A program made the position numbers and the translations under genes. Positions 1 to 10,715 of a stretch of DNA of 64,000 nucleotides are shown one piece after another. This DNA is from Prorocentrum cordatum (taxonomy: Eukaryota; Sar; Dinophyceae; Prorocentrales; Prorocentraceae): NCBI GenBank assembly GCA_963575745.1, contig CAUYUJ010021148.1, forward strand, positions 243,148 through 307,147, written 5' to 3'. The notes under the pieces were generated by a model, which saw only the letters and a list, made by a program, of their open reading frames with translations, did not search any database and was not told the DNA's origin. Numbering within the stretch: position 1 is the stretch's first letter; each line of letters opens with the position of its first letter.

Positions 1-175
1 CTGAGGTTCGCGCGGGAATCTCGGATCGGCGCTGGGGCCCCCTCCCTGGCGCGCGGAGCGCGCCAGGGGCGGCGCTGGAGGCGACGCCAGGGAAGTCCAG
101 CGCGGACCCGAGAAATCCGCACGGACCTCCGAGTTTTTCTGCTTGTGTCATTCTTCGTTCCCCTAAGATCGGGGG
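1..175 (-). mobile_element. FB1 foldback element, copy A (left edge cut by window)
   Basis: GC-rich palindromic element. The left arm has TCGGATCGGCGCTGG and the right arm the inverted CCAGCGCGGACCCGAG and CGGACCTCCGAG. The inner core runs CGCGCCAGGGGCGGCG, opposite to most FB1 copies. The right tail (tgcttgtgtcattcttcgttcccct) is shared with the copy near 23.1-23.3 kb, so the element extends beyond the GC core. Confidence 0.75.
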
Positions 176-176
176 T

Positions 177-332
177 GGACAGAGCCCCCAACAGTGACAC
201 GTCGATTAGTGGATTGTCCGTTCTCGGTTCTCGAGATGGCACCGTGGCCACTATTTGCCAGGCTTGCGCCCGCCAGTTTTTGGCCTCAGGTCGTTTTCAC
301 TAAACCAAGTTTTACTAAAGGGAGGTCTGTCC
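177..332. mobile_element. FB6 MITE-like element, copy 1
   Basis: Starts GGACAGAG and ends GTCTGTCC, with imperfect terminal inverted repeats of about 38 bp (GATTAGTG inside the left arm, CACTAAACC inside the right). It shares the internal block TGACACGTCGATTAGTG with copies at 30.13 and 46.54 kb. All three are 154-156 bp. No open frame of interest, so non-autonomous. Confidence 0.8.
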
Positions 333-416
333 ATCCACGATAATAACGCTGAGATGAGGACCACTTCGGGATCGGGCGGGACTCGTACTTTCGAGCCGCT
401 CCTCAGATGTACCCTC

Positions 417-572
417 AAGTCGGGCATGTCCCTCGACGGGAGGAAGATTCAATTCAATATGGGAAAACATAGCCAGGTGACGATTCTTCGTGCCTTGTTG
501 ACTACGTTTGAGTAGTTTGTCCATTCTTCATTTTTCTCCCAAAATTCGCCTGTAGGAGGACATGCCCGACCT
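417..572. mobile_element. FB2 MITE-like element, copy 1 (complete)
   Basis: Begins AAGTCGGGCATGTCC and ends GGACATGCCCGACCT, inverted repeats of about 14 bp. The interior is AT-richer than the flanks. The 3' part (CGCCTGTAGGAGGACATG) recurs in all FB2 copies. 156 bp, non-coding. Confidence 0.8.
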
Positions 573-1359
573 AAATCTACCCTGACACCCTCTCGCCGTG
601 AGCAATCACGGTGTGCTGTGGTTTGCGAGTTGTCTGCCTCCAGGGGGCCCTCACCGGGCCACAGGAACGTCAAAACACGGTTCGGGATGAAAGGCGGGTC
701 CTGGGGAAGGGGCCCAGACTTCGGTGGAAACGCGCTGTGACAAGAGCACGACGGAGGCTGCCTGGGCAGGTCGGGGAACCTATTCGTGGACGAGGCGCGC
801 CGTTGCAAGAAGAAGGCTCTTTCGTTCCTCGCTCGGCGCTCCTGGAAGGCAGCAGGGTGGCTGTGGCGGACGGAGCGCGTCCCCCAGGCGTTCGCGCTCG
901 GAACGCCGACGGTGCGGGGGGGCCCCGGCGGCCCGCGCAGGCACGGCGGGTTTTCGTGCCGCTTCGGCGTGGCGGCGGCGCCGAAGCGGGCGTTCAGTGC
1001 TGAGCCCGGGGACGAGTAATACAGGCGGCCCGGATTAGCAGGTCGACCCTTGCCAGATCAAGGGTACCCTCGTGTCCTGTGTCCTGCGACCCATGTCTCC
1101 TGCATTCCTATGGCGATGTGGACCGCGGAAGGGTCCTGTGTCGTCTCGCGCGTCCTGTCCAACCGAGTCCGACGGAGAGGATCGCGCCTCGCGCGTCGCG
1201 GCCCGGGCCCGGGCCGGAGCAGCTGCCCTTGCCTGGGGGGGGGGGCGCGCGAGGGTCCCAGAGCGCGAAGAGGAGCCCGTGCCGCGCAGCACGGGGGCGC
1301 GAGGCACGGAGTGTGGTGAGCCGAGCAGGAAGTCCACATCGTCGAGATCGGATCGAGAG
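573..1359. other. GC-rich spacer with one FB4-like segment
   Basis: No gene recognised. 635-765 carries the FB4 blocks in order (GGGGGCCCTCACCGGGCC, then GGGAAGGGGCCCAGAC, then a GTGACAAGAGCACGAC tail). The remainder is very G+C rich with open frames in several phases but no recognisable protein. Confidence 0.5.
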
Positions 1360-1550
1360 TTATGATGTTCCAACCTGCTGTAGCCTTGACCACCGGGAAG
1401 AGCTCCGAGCACCAGAAACAGCTACCGCAACTCGAGGGTTTTCACGTGGCGGGCCCTGGGAGACACTCTTTCGACACTCTTTCGACACTTTTCTGGGTGC
1501 TCGAAATTATTTCTGGGATGTGGCCCTTAGGTACGATGGGAGCAACATAA
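1360..1550. mobile_element. FB5 MITE-like element, copy 1
   Basis: The left end TTATGATGTTCC and right end GGGAGCAACATAA are inverted repeats. They extend about 55 bp, with CCGAGCACCAG facing CTGGGTGCTCGAAA. The centre holds a short direct repeat, CACTCTTTCGA. It matches 29907-30118 over its whole length. Confidence 0.8.
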
Positions 1551-3022
1551 GTCAAGAGTTTTGGGGGACCTCCGAGACAAGGAGATCGTTCGAGACTGAA
1601 CCGTTCACGCGGTGTCAGCAACCAGGGACGGCGTCGCCACGGCCTGAAATTGCAATACAGGGTGGCCCAGGATCGATTCCGACCGGTGGCCGTGCGGACC
1701 CACATTGTTTTCGGGGAACAAACAAGTGATAGTGTTTTATTCATTGCTTTGCCGATCAGCGCCGTCTCTTTCACCCCCCCCCCTGGAGCAGATCTTGGCT
1801 GTTTTTGGCGCCTGGTGCGAGCAGGTGGAGTCTCTCCCCCACGGGACGCACCGCTGCAAGCAGCCGCGTTCGGCAGAGATCCGGAGCCAGAACCCCCCCC
1901 GGGTCCCCCCCCCTTCCGCCCAATTTCGAAGCGCCGAAGAAAACGCTCGCTCACGGGGAACTTTTTGATCCGCGGGTCGAGAGCGTACCTCTTCCGGTCG
2001 AAGCTAAGCGGGCCGCGCACAGCTTTAATTACATCGGCCCAATGAAATTTCTTGGAATTTTCATCACGACGCTGGCCGGCGGAAGTCGACGGAAGTAAAA
2101 CGAGGCGGAAGACGGGGGAAGGCCGCCGGAAGGCTTGCCAATGTCAGCGGAAGTAAACGACGCCCCTTCCGAACCCCCTACCCCCGTAGAAGCCTAGCAA
2201 TGTTGTCTTCCTCCGTGGGCCGGGCGGGATCCCGCCTGGCTTATTCCGCTTTAATATTATAAGTTTAGTTCAGGACGATCAAAATCCCACCCATTAAAAA
2301 TGGGGTAGACCAAAATCCCGGGCCGTTCACGGATCCCACCATGCTGGGATCGGCTCGAAGTAAGATGGGGCTCATAAGTTGCAGTATTATTGCCGTGTTG
2401 GGGTCGTCTTGAGGTCATCTTGAGATCATATCCCGGTCATGTTTGGATCACGCAACCATCGCGTGGTCATTATGAGGCCACCCTGGGTGCGCTTGGATCC
2501 ATCTTGTTGCCATCGGGCCATCTCGGCGTCACGCGTTGCTCATGTGTTTCGTCATCTGCGAGTCGGCCTGAGACGGTCCAGAATCCATGGCGGGATCGCT
2601 TTGGGGTGGCATCATCCTGGGTCCTCTGGACGTTATCGTCCGTGGCCTGAGGCATTCCTGGAAGCATGTTGTGGCCATGGGACGTCTTGGGATCGCGTGC
2701 GTGCGAACGCTGAGCACGCGCGCGCGACTTCTCATCTTGCCGACGGGTTTACATACATTTTATTCCTCTTGCGAGTTTCCAAGGAAACTTTTGTTGGAGC
2801 CAAGTAACAGAGGGGGGAAGGCAGAAGGAGGGGCCTCACGTCAAGGCCAAGAGAGGGCAAAACCCTGGAATCAGGCGGTGGAAAACGGTGTGCTTGCAAG
2901 CTCACGTGGAACAAACAAGCACATGAGCACACACTGTCGGAGGCCCGCGTGGACCTCCGAGAGTTTATGTCTATGCCCTTTGGTTGTTCCTGCATCCTTC
3001 GCCCTCCGAGAAGTATATACTT
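1551..3022. other. Unassigned intergenic sequence
   Basis: No gene, RNA gene or clean repeat recognised. 2100-2390 is AT-richer with imperfect GGATCCCACC/CCCACCATT words. 2400-2680 is a degenerate quasi-repeat of the 'cattgtggccat...cttggatcat' type seen again at 24.0-24.6, 45.8-46.3 and 60.35-60.75 kb. Confidence 0.4.
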
Positions 3023-3060
3023 CAGTCGGGCCTGCCCCTCCTACAGGAGGAATAACCCTG
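3023..3060. mobile_element. FB2 5'-end fragment
   Basis: CAGTCGGGCCTGCCCCTCC then TACAGGAGGAATA matches the 5' end of FB2 (compare 40683 and 21020). The 3' half is missing. Confidence 0.55.
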
Positions 3061-3076
3061 GGAAGCAATCAGTAAA

Positions 3077-3098
3077 CCCCCCCCCCCCCCCCCCCCCT
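3077..3098. repeat. Poly-C tract
   Basis: Homopolymer of about 22 C directly after the FB2 fragment. Length is uncertain in any assembly. Confidence 0.8.
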
Positions 3099-3149
3099 CA
3101 TCAGAGGAAATTATAACGCTTCCGGCACCGGGGCCGGGGCGGAAGCGAT

Positions 3150-3870
3150 ATCCCCCGCAGGTCACCAGAGGTCCGCGGAGGGGAGGTCCCCGGAGGTTCC
3201 CAGGAGGCATCCAGAAAGGCCTCCACAAGCCTCTGAATGCCCGGTCCCCTTGTTCCCCCGAGCCCAGCGACAAGGCACACTTGCCCAGAGTCGCTTCCTG
3301 TGATTTTGTGCGTTTCTGTGAGATTCCCCAGAGATTCCTTTGATACTCCGATTGGCTTCTTTTGAGATTCCTTGCCGTTTCCATTGTGATTCTTTTGGGA
3401 CTCCTTTGAGACTCCTCTGGGGGTCCCTTGAGGTTCCGGTCGTATCCCTTTGATGCCCCATTGCTTAAGGGAGCATCACATCGACATCCGGGGCCGGTGG
3501 ATTATTTCATTTTCAATAAATGTGCTAACATATCGCGGGGGGGTTCGCGGAATCCGTCTGCGATATCTCTCCGTGGACTCTCCCATAGGATCCCCTGAAA
3601 TAATCAATTTCCCTAGTGCGGTCGCCATAGGGATGGCTTATGTCCACGCGAGCCCGCGTTTTCCAAATTCCTTAGATTCCTTCGTGGTTCGTTTGAGCTG
3701 CCGCTGAGATGCCTTTGCGATTTCTGTTGGGCTCCTTTGAGATTGCTTTGAACTTCCATTGGTTCCTTTGATATCATGCGTGGGATTATTTGTGATGTTC
3801 TTCTGGGATTCCTTTGGGGGTCCTTCCAGGTTCCTCTGACATTCCTTCGACAATCCCTGAAGGGAGCATC
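3150..3870. repeat. Degenerate TTTGAGATTCC quasi-repeat in two blocks
   Basis: 3290-3440 and 3660-3855 consist of loosely repeated 'gattcctttgagattcctttggg' words of about 15-20 bp with no fixed period. The two blocks are separated by one copy of the 96-bp direct repeat at 3466-3954. Open frames here are translations of the repeat. Confidence 0.5.
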
Positions 3871-3954
3871 ACATCGACCTCCGGCGCTTGTGGATTATTT
3901 CATTTTCAATAAATGTGCTAACACATCGCGGGGGGGTTCGCGGAATCCGTCTGC
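3466..3954 (+). repeat. Two direct copies of a 96-bp sequence
   Basis: 3466-3561 and 3859-3954 both run from AAGGGAGCATCACATCGAC to CGGAATCCGTCTGC with few mismatches and share ATTTCATTTTCAATAAATG. Shorter relatives (TGTGCTAGCGATATCGCCGG) follow at about 4150 and 4206. Confidence 0.8.
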
Positions 3955-4390
3955 TGCGGTGATTTCATTGTTTGTCATTTTTGATTTACCTTTGATTTCC
4001 GATGCGCGTCAGTTTCCCAGTGTTCTAGCAAGGCGGGAACCCATTGGCAAGCGTTCGTGCGCATTGGTTCTTCAGGCTGTCGCCTCACGTTGCCGCCGGC
4101 TTCGGGCCGGGGGGGGGGGCAAATTAATTAATTAAATTTATTTTTTAATGTGCTAGCGATATCGCCGGAGGGCGCCGCCCAAAATGATTATTTATTTTAT
4201 TTTCTGTGCTAGCGATATCGCCGGGGGGGTTACCGTTTGCTTCCCAGGGTTATGCAAACATGGTCAAATAATAGTCGGGGGACCTTTTTCCCCATATCCT
4301 AAGGATTGGGGTTCTTGTTATTACTCTGACGCCTCCCACTCCTCCTCCTCCTTCCTCCCGCTCGCGCCTCCCTCCTCCCAATGCTAATCA

Positions 4391-4490
4391 CCAGGTAAAA
4401 CAAGACAAGATAAGATACTACAAGATAAGATAAGATAGCACAAGATATGATAAGAAGAGATTTCAAGATAAGATAAGAAAAGTTAAGCTC
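4391..4490. repeat. AAGATAAGAT minisatellite
   Basis: AT-rich run of AAGATAAGATA variants (5-10 bp units) directly before the 152-bp satellite. The sequence between 3955 and 4390 is AT-rich spacer with no gene seen. Confidence 0.7.
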
Positions 4491-4510
4491 ACACTCACAC
4501 TTTCTCCTGA

Positions 4511-5190
4511 TCACAAAACGCTGCCAGGGGCATCATTTGGGAGCCCCAAGGGGGAGCCACCCTGGCTGATCTCACGAGCCCGTTCGCGCCGATTTTGGTG
4601 GGACGTCTCAGCTAGAATTGCCGTTTGGCGCCCCCAACATGTATCTCTTGAGAGCCTCATGGTCACAAAACGCTGCCAGGGGCATCATTTGGGAGCCCCA
4701 AGGGGGAGCCACCCTGGCTGATCTCACGAGCCCGTTCGCGCCGATTTTGGTGGGACGTCTCAGCTAGAATTGCCGTTTGGCGCCCCCAACATGTATCTCT
4801 TGAGAGCCTCATGGTCGCAAAACGCTGCCAGGGGCATCATTTGGGAGCCCCAAGGGGGAGCCACCCTGGCTGATCTCACGAGCCCGTTCGCGCCGATTTT
4901 GGTGGGACGTCTCAGCTAGAATTGCCGTTTGGCGCCCCCAACATGTATCTCTTGAGAGCCTCATGGTCACAAAACGCTGCCAGGGGCATCATTTGGGAGC
5001 CCCAAGGGGGAGCCACCCTGGCTGATCTCACGAGCCCGTTCGCGCCGATTTTGGTGGGACGTCTCAGCTAGAATTGCCGTTTGGCGCCCCAACATGTATC
5101 TCTTGAGAGCCTCATGGTCACAAAACGCTGCCAGGGGCATCATTTGGGAGCCCCAAGGGGGAGCCACCCTGGCTGATCTCACGAGCCCGT

Positions 5191-5191
<1 letters not shown>
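4511..5191 (+). repeat. 152-bp satellite, 4 full units plus a half unit
   Basis: Units begin TCACAAAACGCTGCC at 4511, 4663, 4815, 4967 and 5118 (periods 152, 152, 152, 151). They are almost identical, so expansion or homogenisation is recent. Each unit contains a hairpin, CCAGGG...CCCTGG, enclosing GGGAGCCCC/GGGGGAGCC. The fifth unit is broken after CACGAGCCCGT, where the (GA)n tract begins. Confidence 0.92.
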
Positions 5192-5231
<40 letters not shown>

Positions 5232-5264
5232 AAGAGAGAGAGAGAGAGGAAGCGAGAGAGAGGG

Positions 5265-5295
<31 letters not shown>

Positions 5296-5350
5296 CGGAG
5301 AGAGAGAGAGAGAGGGAGTTGAGAGAGGAGACAGGCGAGAGAAAGAGAGA

Positions 5351-5412
<62 letters not shown>

Positions 5413-5446
5413 AGAAGAGAGAAGAGAGAGAGAGAGAGAGAGAGAT

Positions 5447-5522
<76 letters not shown>

Positions 5523-5692
5523 CGAGAGAGAGAGAGAGAGAGAGAGCAGAGAGAGAGAGAGAGAGAGAGAGAGCGGGAGAGAGCGAGGGAGAGCGAGAGA
5601 GAGCGAGAGAGAGCGAGTGAGAGCGAGAGAGAGAGAGAGAGAGCGAGAGAGAGCGACAGAGAGCGAGAGAGAGCAAGAGAGAGCGAGAGAGC

Positions 5693-5738
<46 letters not shown>

Positions 5739-5802
5739 GAGAAAGAGAGAGAGAGAGATATAGAGAGAGAGAGAAGAGAAGAGAAGAGAAGAGAGAGAGA
5801 GC

Positions 5803-5835
<33 letters not shown>

Positions 5836-6060
5836 GAGAGAGCAGAGAGATAATAGAGAGAAGAGAGAGAGGAGAGAGAGAGAGAGAGGCAGAGATAGAG
5901 GCAGAGAGAGAGAGAGAGGCACAGAGAGAGAGGCAGAGAGAGAGAGAGGCAGAGAGACAGAGGCAGAGAGAGAGGCAGAGAGAGAGAGGCAGGGAAAGAG
6001 AGGCAGAGACAGTGAGAGGGCAGAGAGAGAGAGACAGAGAGAGCAGAGAGAGCAGATAGA
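5192..6060. repeat. (GA)n tract of about 870 bp
   Basis: Almost pure GA dinucleotide with sparse GC and GG interruptions. The long Ser/Leu and Arg/Glu frames on both strands are repeat translations. A polypurine strand of this length could form triplex DNA. Confidence 0.95.
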
Positions 6061-6169
6061 GGCAGCTCAGTCACACTTAAATCCAGATTCGTCCTCACCG
6101 AGTCCCACCACCAAGGGAGCGCCAGCAAGGAGATGCACATATGGGGATCCCCACGCAGTGAATAATTGT

Positions 6170-6264
6170 TTTTTTTGCGTGTTGACTTTTACTGAGTCCT
6201 TTCGGGGGTATTTGTTTTAATCATGTTTTGACAAAAATCCGCCCGTAGGGGGACATGCCCGACC
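6170..6264. mobile_element. FB2 3'-half
   Basis: AT-rich interior followed by AATCCGCCCGTAGGGGGACA then TGCCCGACC, the FB2 3' end. No 5' end with AGTCGGGC is visible upstream; (GA)n is close by. Confidence 0.6.
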
Positions 6265-6289
6265 CAAGTCTTTCCTTCTGCTGCCCTTC

Positions 6290-6392
6290 CTGAGTATGAC
6301 CTAAAAATATTATGGGGGCAATGTTCTGAGTATGTTTTGAGTCTGTTTCATGTTTCTGCCAACATCCGCCTGTAGGAGGACATACCAGACCT
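6290..6392. mobile_element. FB2 3'-half, second
   Basis: Ends CATCCGCCTGTAGGAGGACA then TACCAGACCT, a slightly diverged FB2 3' end. It lies in tandem, about 128 bp after the previous half copy. Confidence 0.6.
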
Positions 6393-6471
6393 AACGCTCC
6401 ATGTCTGCGGTGATACATCTGCGTTACCGGCATCAGCCATTTCTGTCGGCAGCAGATCATGGGAGTTTCTC

Positions 6472-6640
6472 ATGTCCTCGCAATGCCGTTTTTAGAGGGT
6501 GCACTAGCGTGCGCTATCGTTTGGTAGTCGTCGAGAAAGCGCCCACTTAGCGTGGATGGGCGTCGATGTAGCGTCGGAAAGCGTCGAATAGCGTCGATTC
6601 GCAAGAGCCAACTCTAAATTGCATGGGAGGCGCCCGTGAA
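6472..6640. repeat. R14 dispersed repeat, copy 1
   Basis: Shares with 56688-56840, in order: TGTCCTCGCAAT, GTGCACTAGCGTGCG, GCGTCGATGTAGCGTCG and GTCGATTCGCAAGAGCCA. Both copies lie downstream of FB2 3' ends. Confidence 0.65.
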
Positions 6641-7039
6641 CATACGCATAGGCGGTCGGAGGTTTGCGTGCACTCGCCTCCAGGAGGGCCGAGGGAGGGG
6701 AAGCGAGGAGCAAACGAGGAGGAAACGCGGAGGAGGTGACGAGTAGGGGGAGAAGTGGGAAAGGACGGGAAATGGAGGAACGAGGGAGGGAGGTAGGAGG
6801 CGGGAGGAAGGCCGGAAGGAGGAGCAGCACATGCTCTGTTCAGAGCGGGCGCCCTGCCGAAGACAGGCTGGGGCACTGGGGCAGCCACGAGAGTGCGAAG
6901 ACAGTCGCACTTCGCGGTCTGGGCGATCTCAGAGCGAGGCGCGAAGGTATTCGCGCTTCGCGGTCTGAGGGGTGCTCCGCGATCTCAGGGCGGCGAGGGA
7001 CTGCATCGCGGGCTTCGCGGTCCGGGCGGCCCTAGAGCG
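6641..7039. other. Purine-rich spacer ending in TTCGCGCTTCGCGGTCTG repeats
   Basis: 6700-6830 is polypurine (GGAGG/GGGAGG). 6890-7030 repeats TTCGCGCTTCGCGGTCTG-like words three to four times. Similar GCGAAGGTACTCGCGCTTCGC words recur at 9897-10010 on the far side of the inverted array. No gene seen. Confidence 0.5.
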
Positions 7040-9880
7040 AAGGTCTGGGAGCGGGAGGCTCGAACGGGGTGCACGCAGGGCTTGGAAGCAAGGAGTTTGC
7101 AAGCGCTGTCGGTCCTGGAAGCACGAGACCTGAACGGGCAGGGGGGGGGGGCAGGAGGCCAGGAATCTGGGAGCGCTCAGTGGGGCCTAATGGGCGAGAA
7201 ATCGTCGGAGCGGGTGGTGGGGCCTGGAAGCAGGGGGTGGGGCAAGGCAGCCTGGCCCGGAAGCGACGACTTCGAACGGGCGGCGGGGCCTGGAGTGGAG
7301 GAGTTTGCTCGAGGGGTCGGGCCCGGAGGCGGGCGCTGTGAGCGCGCGGCGGGGCCCGGAAGCAGGAGCGTTGGATGAGCAGTCTGGCCTGGAAGCCATT
7401 GGATTCGAACTGGCGGCGGGGAGCTCGGAACAGACCTGGCATCGCTCGGACATGTGCATATTTTTTTCTCGGCGAGGACCCTTGAGGACCATCCTGGACC
7501 ATCGAGCGCAAAAAAACAAGCACGAAACCCAAAAATGCGGGGGAGATGGACGTCCGAGCGACGGCAAGTAGAGGAGTTTGATCGGGGAGGCGGGCCTGGA
7601 AGCAGGAATCGTGAACGGGCGGCGGGCGGCGGGGCGAGGCAGCGAGGGGTTTGGCTCGTCGATCTGGTTGGAAGCAGGGCGTTTGAACGGGCGGCGGGGC
7701 CTGGAATGGAGCACGTTGACTGGGGGGTCGGGCCTGGAACCAGCTGGTTTGGGTAAGTAGCCTGTCCTGGAAGCCAGGGATTGGAATGGGCGGCGGGGCC
7801 TGGAATTCCGGAGGAGTTTGATCGGGGAATCGGGCTTGGAAGCAAGGGATTTAAACGGGCGTGCGGGCTTGGGCGGAGCCCAGATGAAGGAGTTTGCTTG
7901 GCGGCCAAGTCTGGGAGCAGGAGGCTCTCCGGGCGATGGCCTGGAAGCTGGTGATTTGAGTCGGGGCCTGGAAGCAGAAGATTCGAAGATTTGGGCTTCC
8001 AGGCCAGACTGCCTGTTCAAATCCCCTGCTTCCAGGCCCCGCAGCCCCCGAAAATCCCCTGATTCCAGGCCCGACTGGACTCTCACACTCTTGGCCTCCA
8101 GGCCCCCTTCAAATCCTTTGATTCCAGGCCAGACTGACTGTCTATCCAAATCTCCCGCTTCCAGGCCCCGCCGCCCGTTCACAACACCTGCTTCCAGGCC
8201 CGATTCCCCAGTCAAACTCGTATGTTCCAGGCCCCGCAAACAGCTCGAATCCTTGGCTTCAAGCCAGACTGCTAAGTTAAATCCCCAAGTTCCAGGCCCC
8301 GCCGCCCCTTCAAACCTTCCGCTTCCAGACTCGACTCCCCGAACACATTCCTTTACTCAAATCACAAAGTTGCGGACCAGATTGCCCACTCAAATCTTTT
8401 GTTTCCAGGCTCCCCCGCCCGTTTGAACCCTGCTTCCAGGCCCGACCTCCTAATTCAACCTTCGATTCGAATCCCGAGCTGCTTGCGCAATTCCCCTGCT
8501 CACGGCCCCCGCCGCCCGTTCAAGTCTTCTGTTTCCAGACCAGGCCCCGCTCAAATCCCCTATTCCCAGCCGCGCCGCCGATTCGAACCCTTGGCTCCCA
8601 GGCCAGACTGACTCCGGCTCGAAACTGCCCAAGCGTACTGCACATCCCCTGCTTCCAGCCCGCACCACCCGTTCAAATTCCTGGCGCCCAGAGGCCCGAC
8701 TGCCCAATCAAGATCCCCCATTCCAGGCTTCGCCGCCCGCCCGAGCCCCTGGCGCACAGGCCAGGCTGCCCACTCGAATCCCCTGCTTCCAGGCCCCACC
8801 GTTCGTTCAAATCGCCCGCTTCCATGTCCGACTCCCCAAGTCACTTTTTCATGTCAAGTTCCGCTGCCCGTTCAAGTCCTTCCTGGGTTCAGGCCAGACC
8901 GCCTATTCAAATCTCTGATTCCAGGCCCCACCGCGCGTTCAAATCCCCTGCGCCCAGGCCCGATTCCCCGATCAAGCTCCTCTTGTATTCCAAGCCCCGC
9001 CGCCCGTTCAAATGCCCGGCTTCCAGGCCCGACTCGCGCGCCTCTATTCCAGGATCCGCCGCCTCTGCAAGTCCCTGGGGTTCCTGGTCAGACGGCCCAT
9101 TCACCCCCCTCGCTTCCAGGCCCTGCCTCCCGTCCCATTCTCCAGCTCGCAGGTCCCACTCCCCAGTCAAACTCCGTCATTCCAAGCCCCGCCGCGCGCT
9201 CGAGTCCTTGGCTTCCAGGCCAGACTGCCCATTCAACCCCGCTGCTTCAGGGCCCACCGCCCACTCAAAGGCCCCGCCTCCAGGCGCGGTTCCCCAATCA
9301 GACTCCCCGGTTCCAGGCCCCACCGCCCGTTCAAATCCTTGGTCCGTGCGCCCCTTTACGCCCGTTCAAATCCTCGGCCAACAGTCCCCGCCGCCAGTTC
9401 AAATCCCCTGCTTCCAGGCCCGACTGCCCAATCCGACCTCTCCATCTATTCCAGGCCCCGCCGCCTGTCCAAATCCAGGGCTTCCAGATTCAAATCCTTC
9501 GCTTACAGGCCCCACCGCCCGTTCCACGCTCCTGCGTCCAGGCCCGACCGCCCTCCCAAGATCATGCCTTCCAGGCCCACTGCCCGCTCGAACCGTTGGC
9601 TTCCCGGCCAGACTGCCTGTTCAAACTCCGTGCTTCCAAGCCCCGCCGCCCGTCCAAATCCCTTGCTTCCAGGCCTGATTGCCCTTTCAAATCTCCGCCT
9701 TCCAGACCCCTTGCCTGTTCACATGTGATAATTCATGACTTGGCTGCCCTTTCAAGTCCCCTGCTTCCAGGCCTTGTGGCCCTTTCACATCTCCGGCGCC
9801 CAGTCCCGACTGCTGGCTTCCAGGCCCCGCTGCCCGTTCAAATCTCTTCATTCCAGGCCCGACCGCCACTCGTCATTTCC
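7040..9880. repeat. Head-to-head inverted minisatellite array, 33-37-bp units
   Basis: From 7040 to about 7985 the units read GGCGGGGCCTGGAAGCAG then GATTTGAAC. From 7985 to 9880 they read as the reverse complement (TTCAAATCCCCTGCTTCCAG). The switch lies at a local palindrome, CAGAAGATTCGAAGATTTGG, centred near 7984. Two sub-types alternate (a GCCGCCCG and a GACTGCCC version). Many units carry GTTCAAATC, an exact match to the RNA polymerase III B-box consensus GWTCRANNC. Open frames are repeat translations. Confidence 0.88.
7437..7566. mobile_element. FB8 MITE-like element nested in the array
   Basis: Begins TGGCATCGCTCGGAC and ends GTCCGAGCGACGGCA, inverted repeats of about 22 bp. It breaks the array, and a second copy is at 45355-45464. 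It holds TTTCTCGGCGAGGACC and an A-rich centre. It is clearly younger than the array around it. Confidence 0.85.
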
Positions 9881-10531
9881 AGGCCTCGATTTCGCGGCGA
9901 AGGTACTCGCGCTTCGCAACCCTCATCCTGTTCTGGGGGCTGGGGGAAGGGTGGCGGCGCGAACACGCGAAGGTGATCGCGCTCCGCAGAGCGCGAAGCG
10001 CGAAGATAATTGCCGCAGTTCTGAACAGCTGTTGCGCGCCGACCGCGACCTCCCTGGGCACCCTGTCAGGGCCCATGTCGACTCGACCGATCCGATATCG
10101 ATGTTGGCGGGCCCGATCCTGCTCGATTCCTATACCCCGACGATCCGACGCGGCCCGATGAGTGTACCCTGGCGCAGCCGATGCGCTTCGATTCCAAATC
10201 CGTGCCGATGCGGCCCGATCCAGGGCAGAGCCCGATCGGATCCGATTTCCCGACTCGATGCCGACCCGTCCTATACATGTTTTGCGCGCCGCCGAAAGCG
10301 GCAGGGGCCGCCCGCGAGCACACCACCTCGGCTGCAGTCCTCGGGATGTTGAATTCCGCATCGGCGCTGGCATATCCGTGGCCGAAGTTCGTTTCCATTC
10401 CGTGTGGCACACTCGCGCTTGATCGCTCTATCCGGTGCGCAGTCTGGCCCGAGTTGGCTCGCTGGACCTGCAGCGGGGCTCCACAGCGTTCAGCCATCCC
10501 CACGAGGACTGACCGTGGAAGAGCAGCAAAC
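9881..10531. other. Spacer with GCGAAG palindromes and CCGATCC words
   Basis: 9897-10010 has near-palindromes such as GCGAAGGTACTCGCGCTTCGC. 10080-10290 is rich in CCGATCCGAT/CTCGATTCC words resembling 32240-32425. No gene recognised. Confidence 0.45.
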
Positions 10532-10715
10532 GGTATGAGCACACAATGCCTCGGAGCTCCGCGCGGATGCCTCAGATCGGCGCCTGGATTCCCTGGCGGC
10601 GCCTCTGGCGTCGCCCCTGGCGCGCTCCGCGCGCCAGGGAAGGGGGGCCCAGCGCCGATCCGAGAAATCCGCGCGGGCCTCCGAGAACTTCTGCTTATAC
10701 TCTGTTTTGTCCTTC
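10532..10715 (+). mobile_element. FB1 foldback element, copy B
   Basis: The left arm CTCGGAGCTCCGCGCGGAT is inverted at the right as ATCCGCGCGGGCCTCCGAG. The core GATCGGCGCC faces GGCGCCGATCCGAG-type sequence, with CTGGCGCGCTCCGCGCGCCAG in the centre. Orientation is that of the majority of copies. Confidence 0.85.

Noticed and set aside
4511-5191. 5S rRNA or SL RNA tandem array
   Set aside because: The 152-bp unit contains no recognisable 5S internal promoter or leader. Only a GC hairpin is visible.
5192-6060. Long Ser/Leu-rich and Arg/Glu-rich proteins
   Set aside because: Both strands are open because the sequence is (GA)n. No codon structure is present.
7187-9678. Pro/Arg/Ser-rich repeat proteins on both strands
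   Set aside because: Units of 33-37 bp vary in length, so frames shift and no protein period is maintained. The array is inverted halfway.
7040-9880. tRNA gene cluster
   Set aside because: Only the B-box-like word is present. No acceptor stem, D-arm, anticodon arm or A box can be drawn around it.
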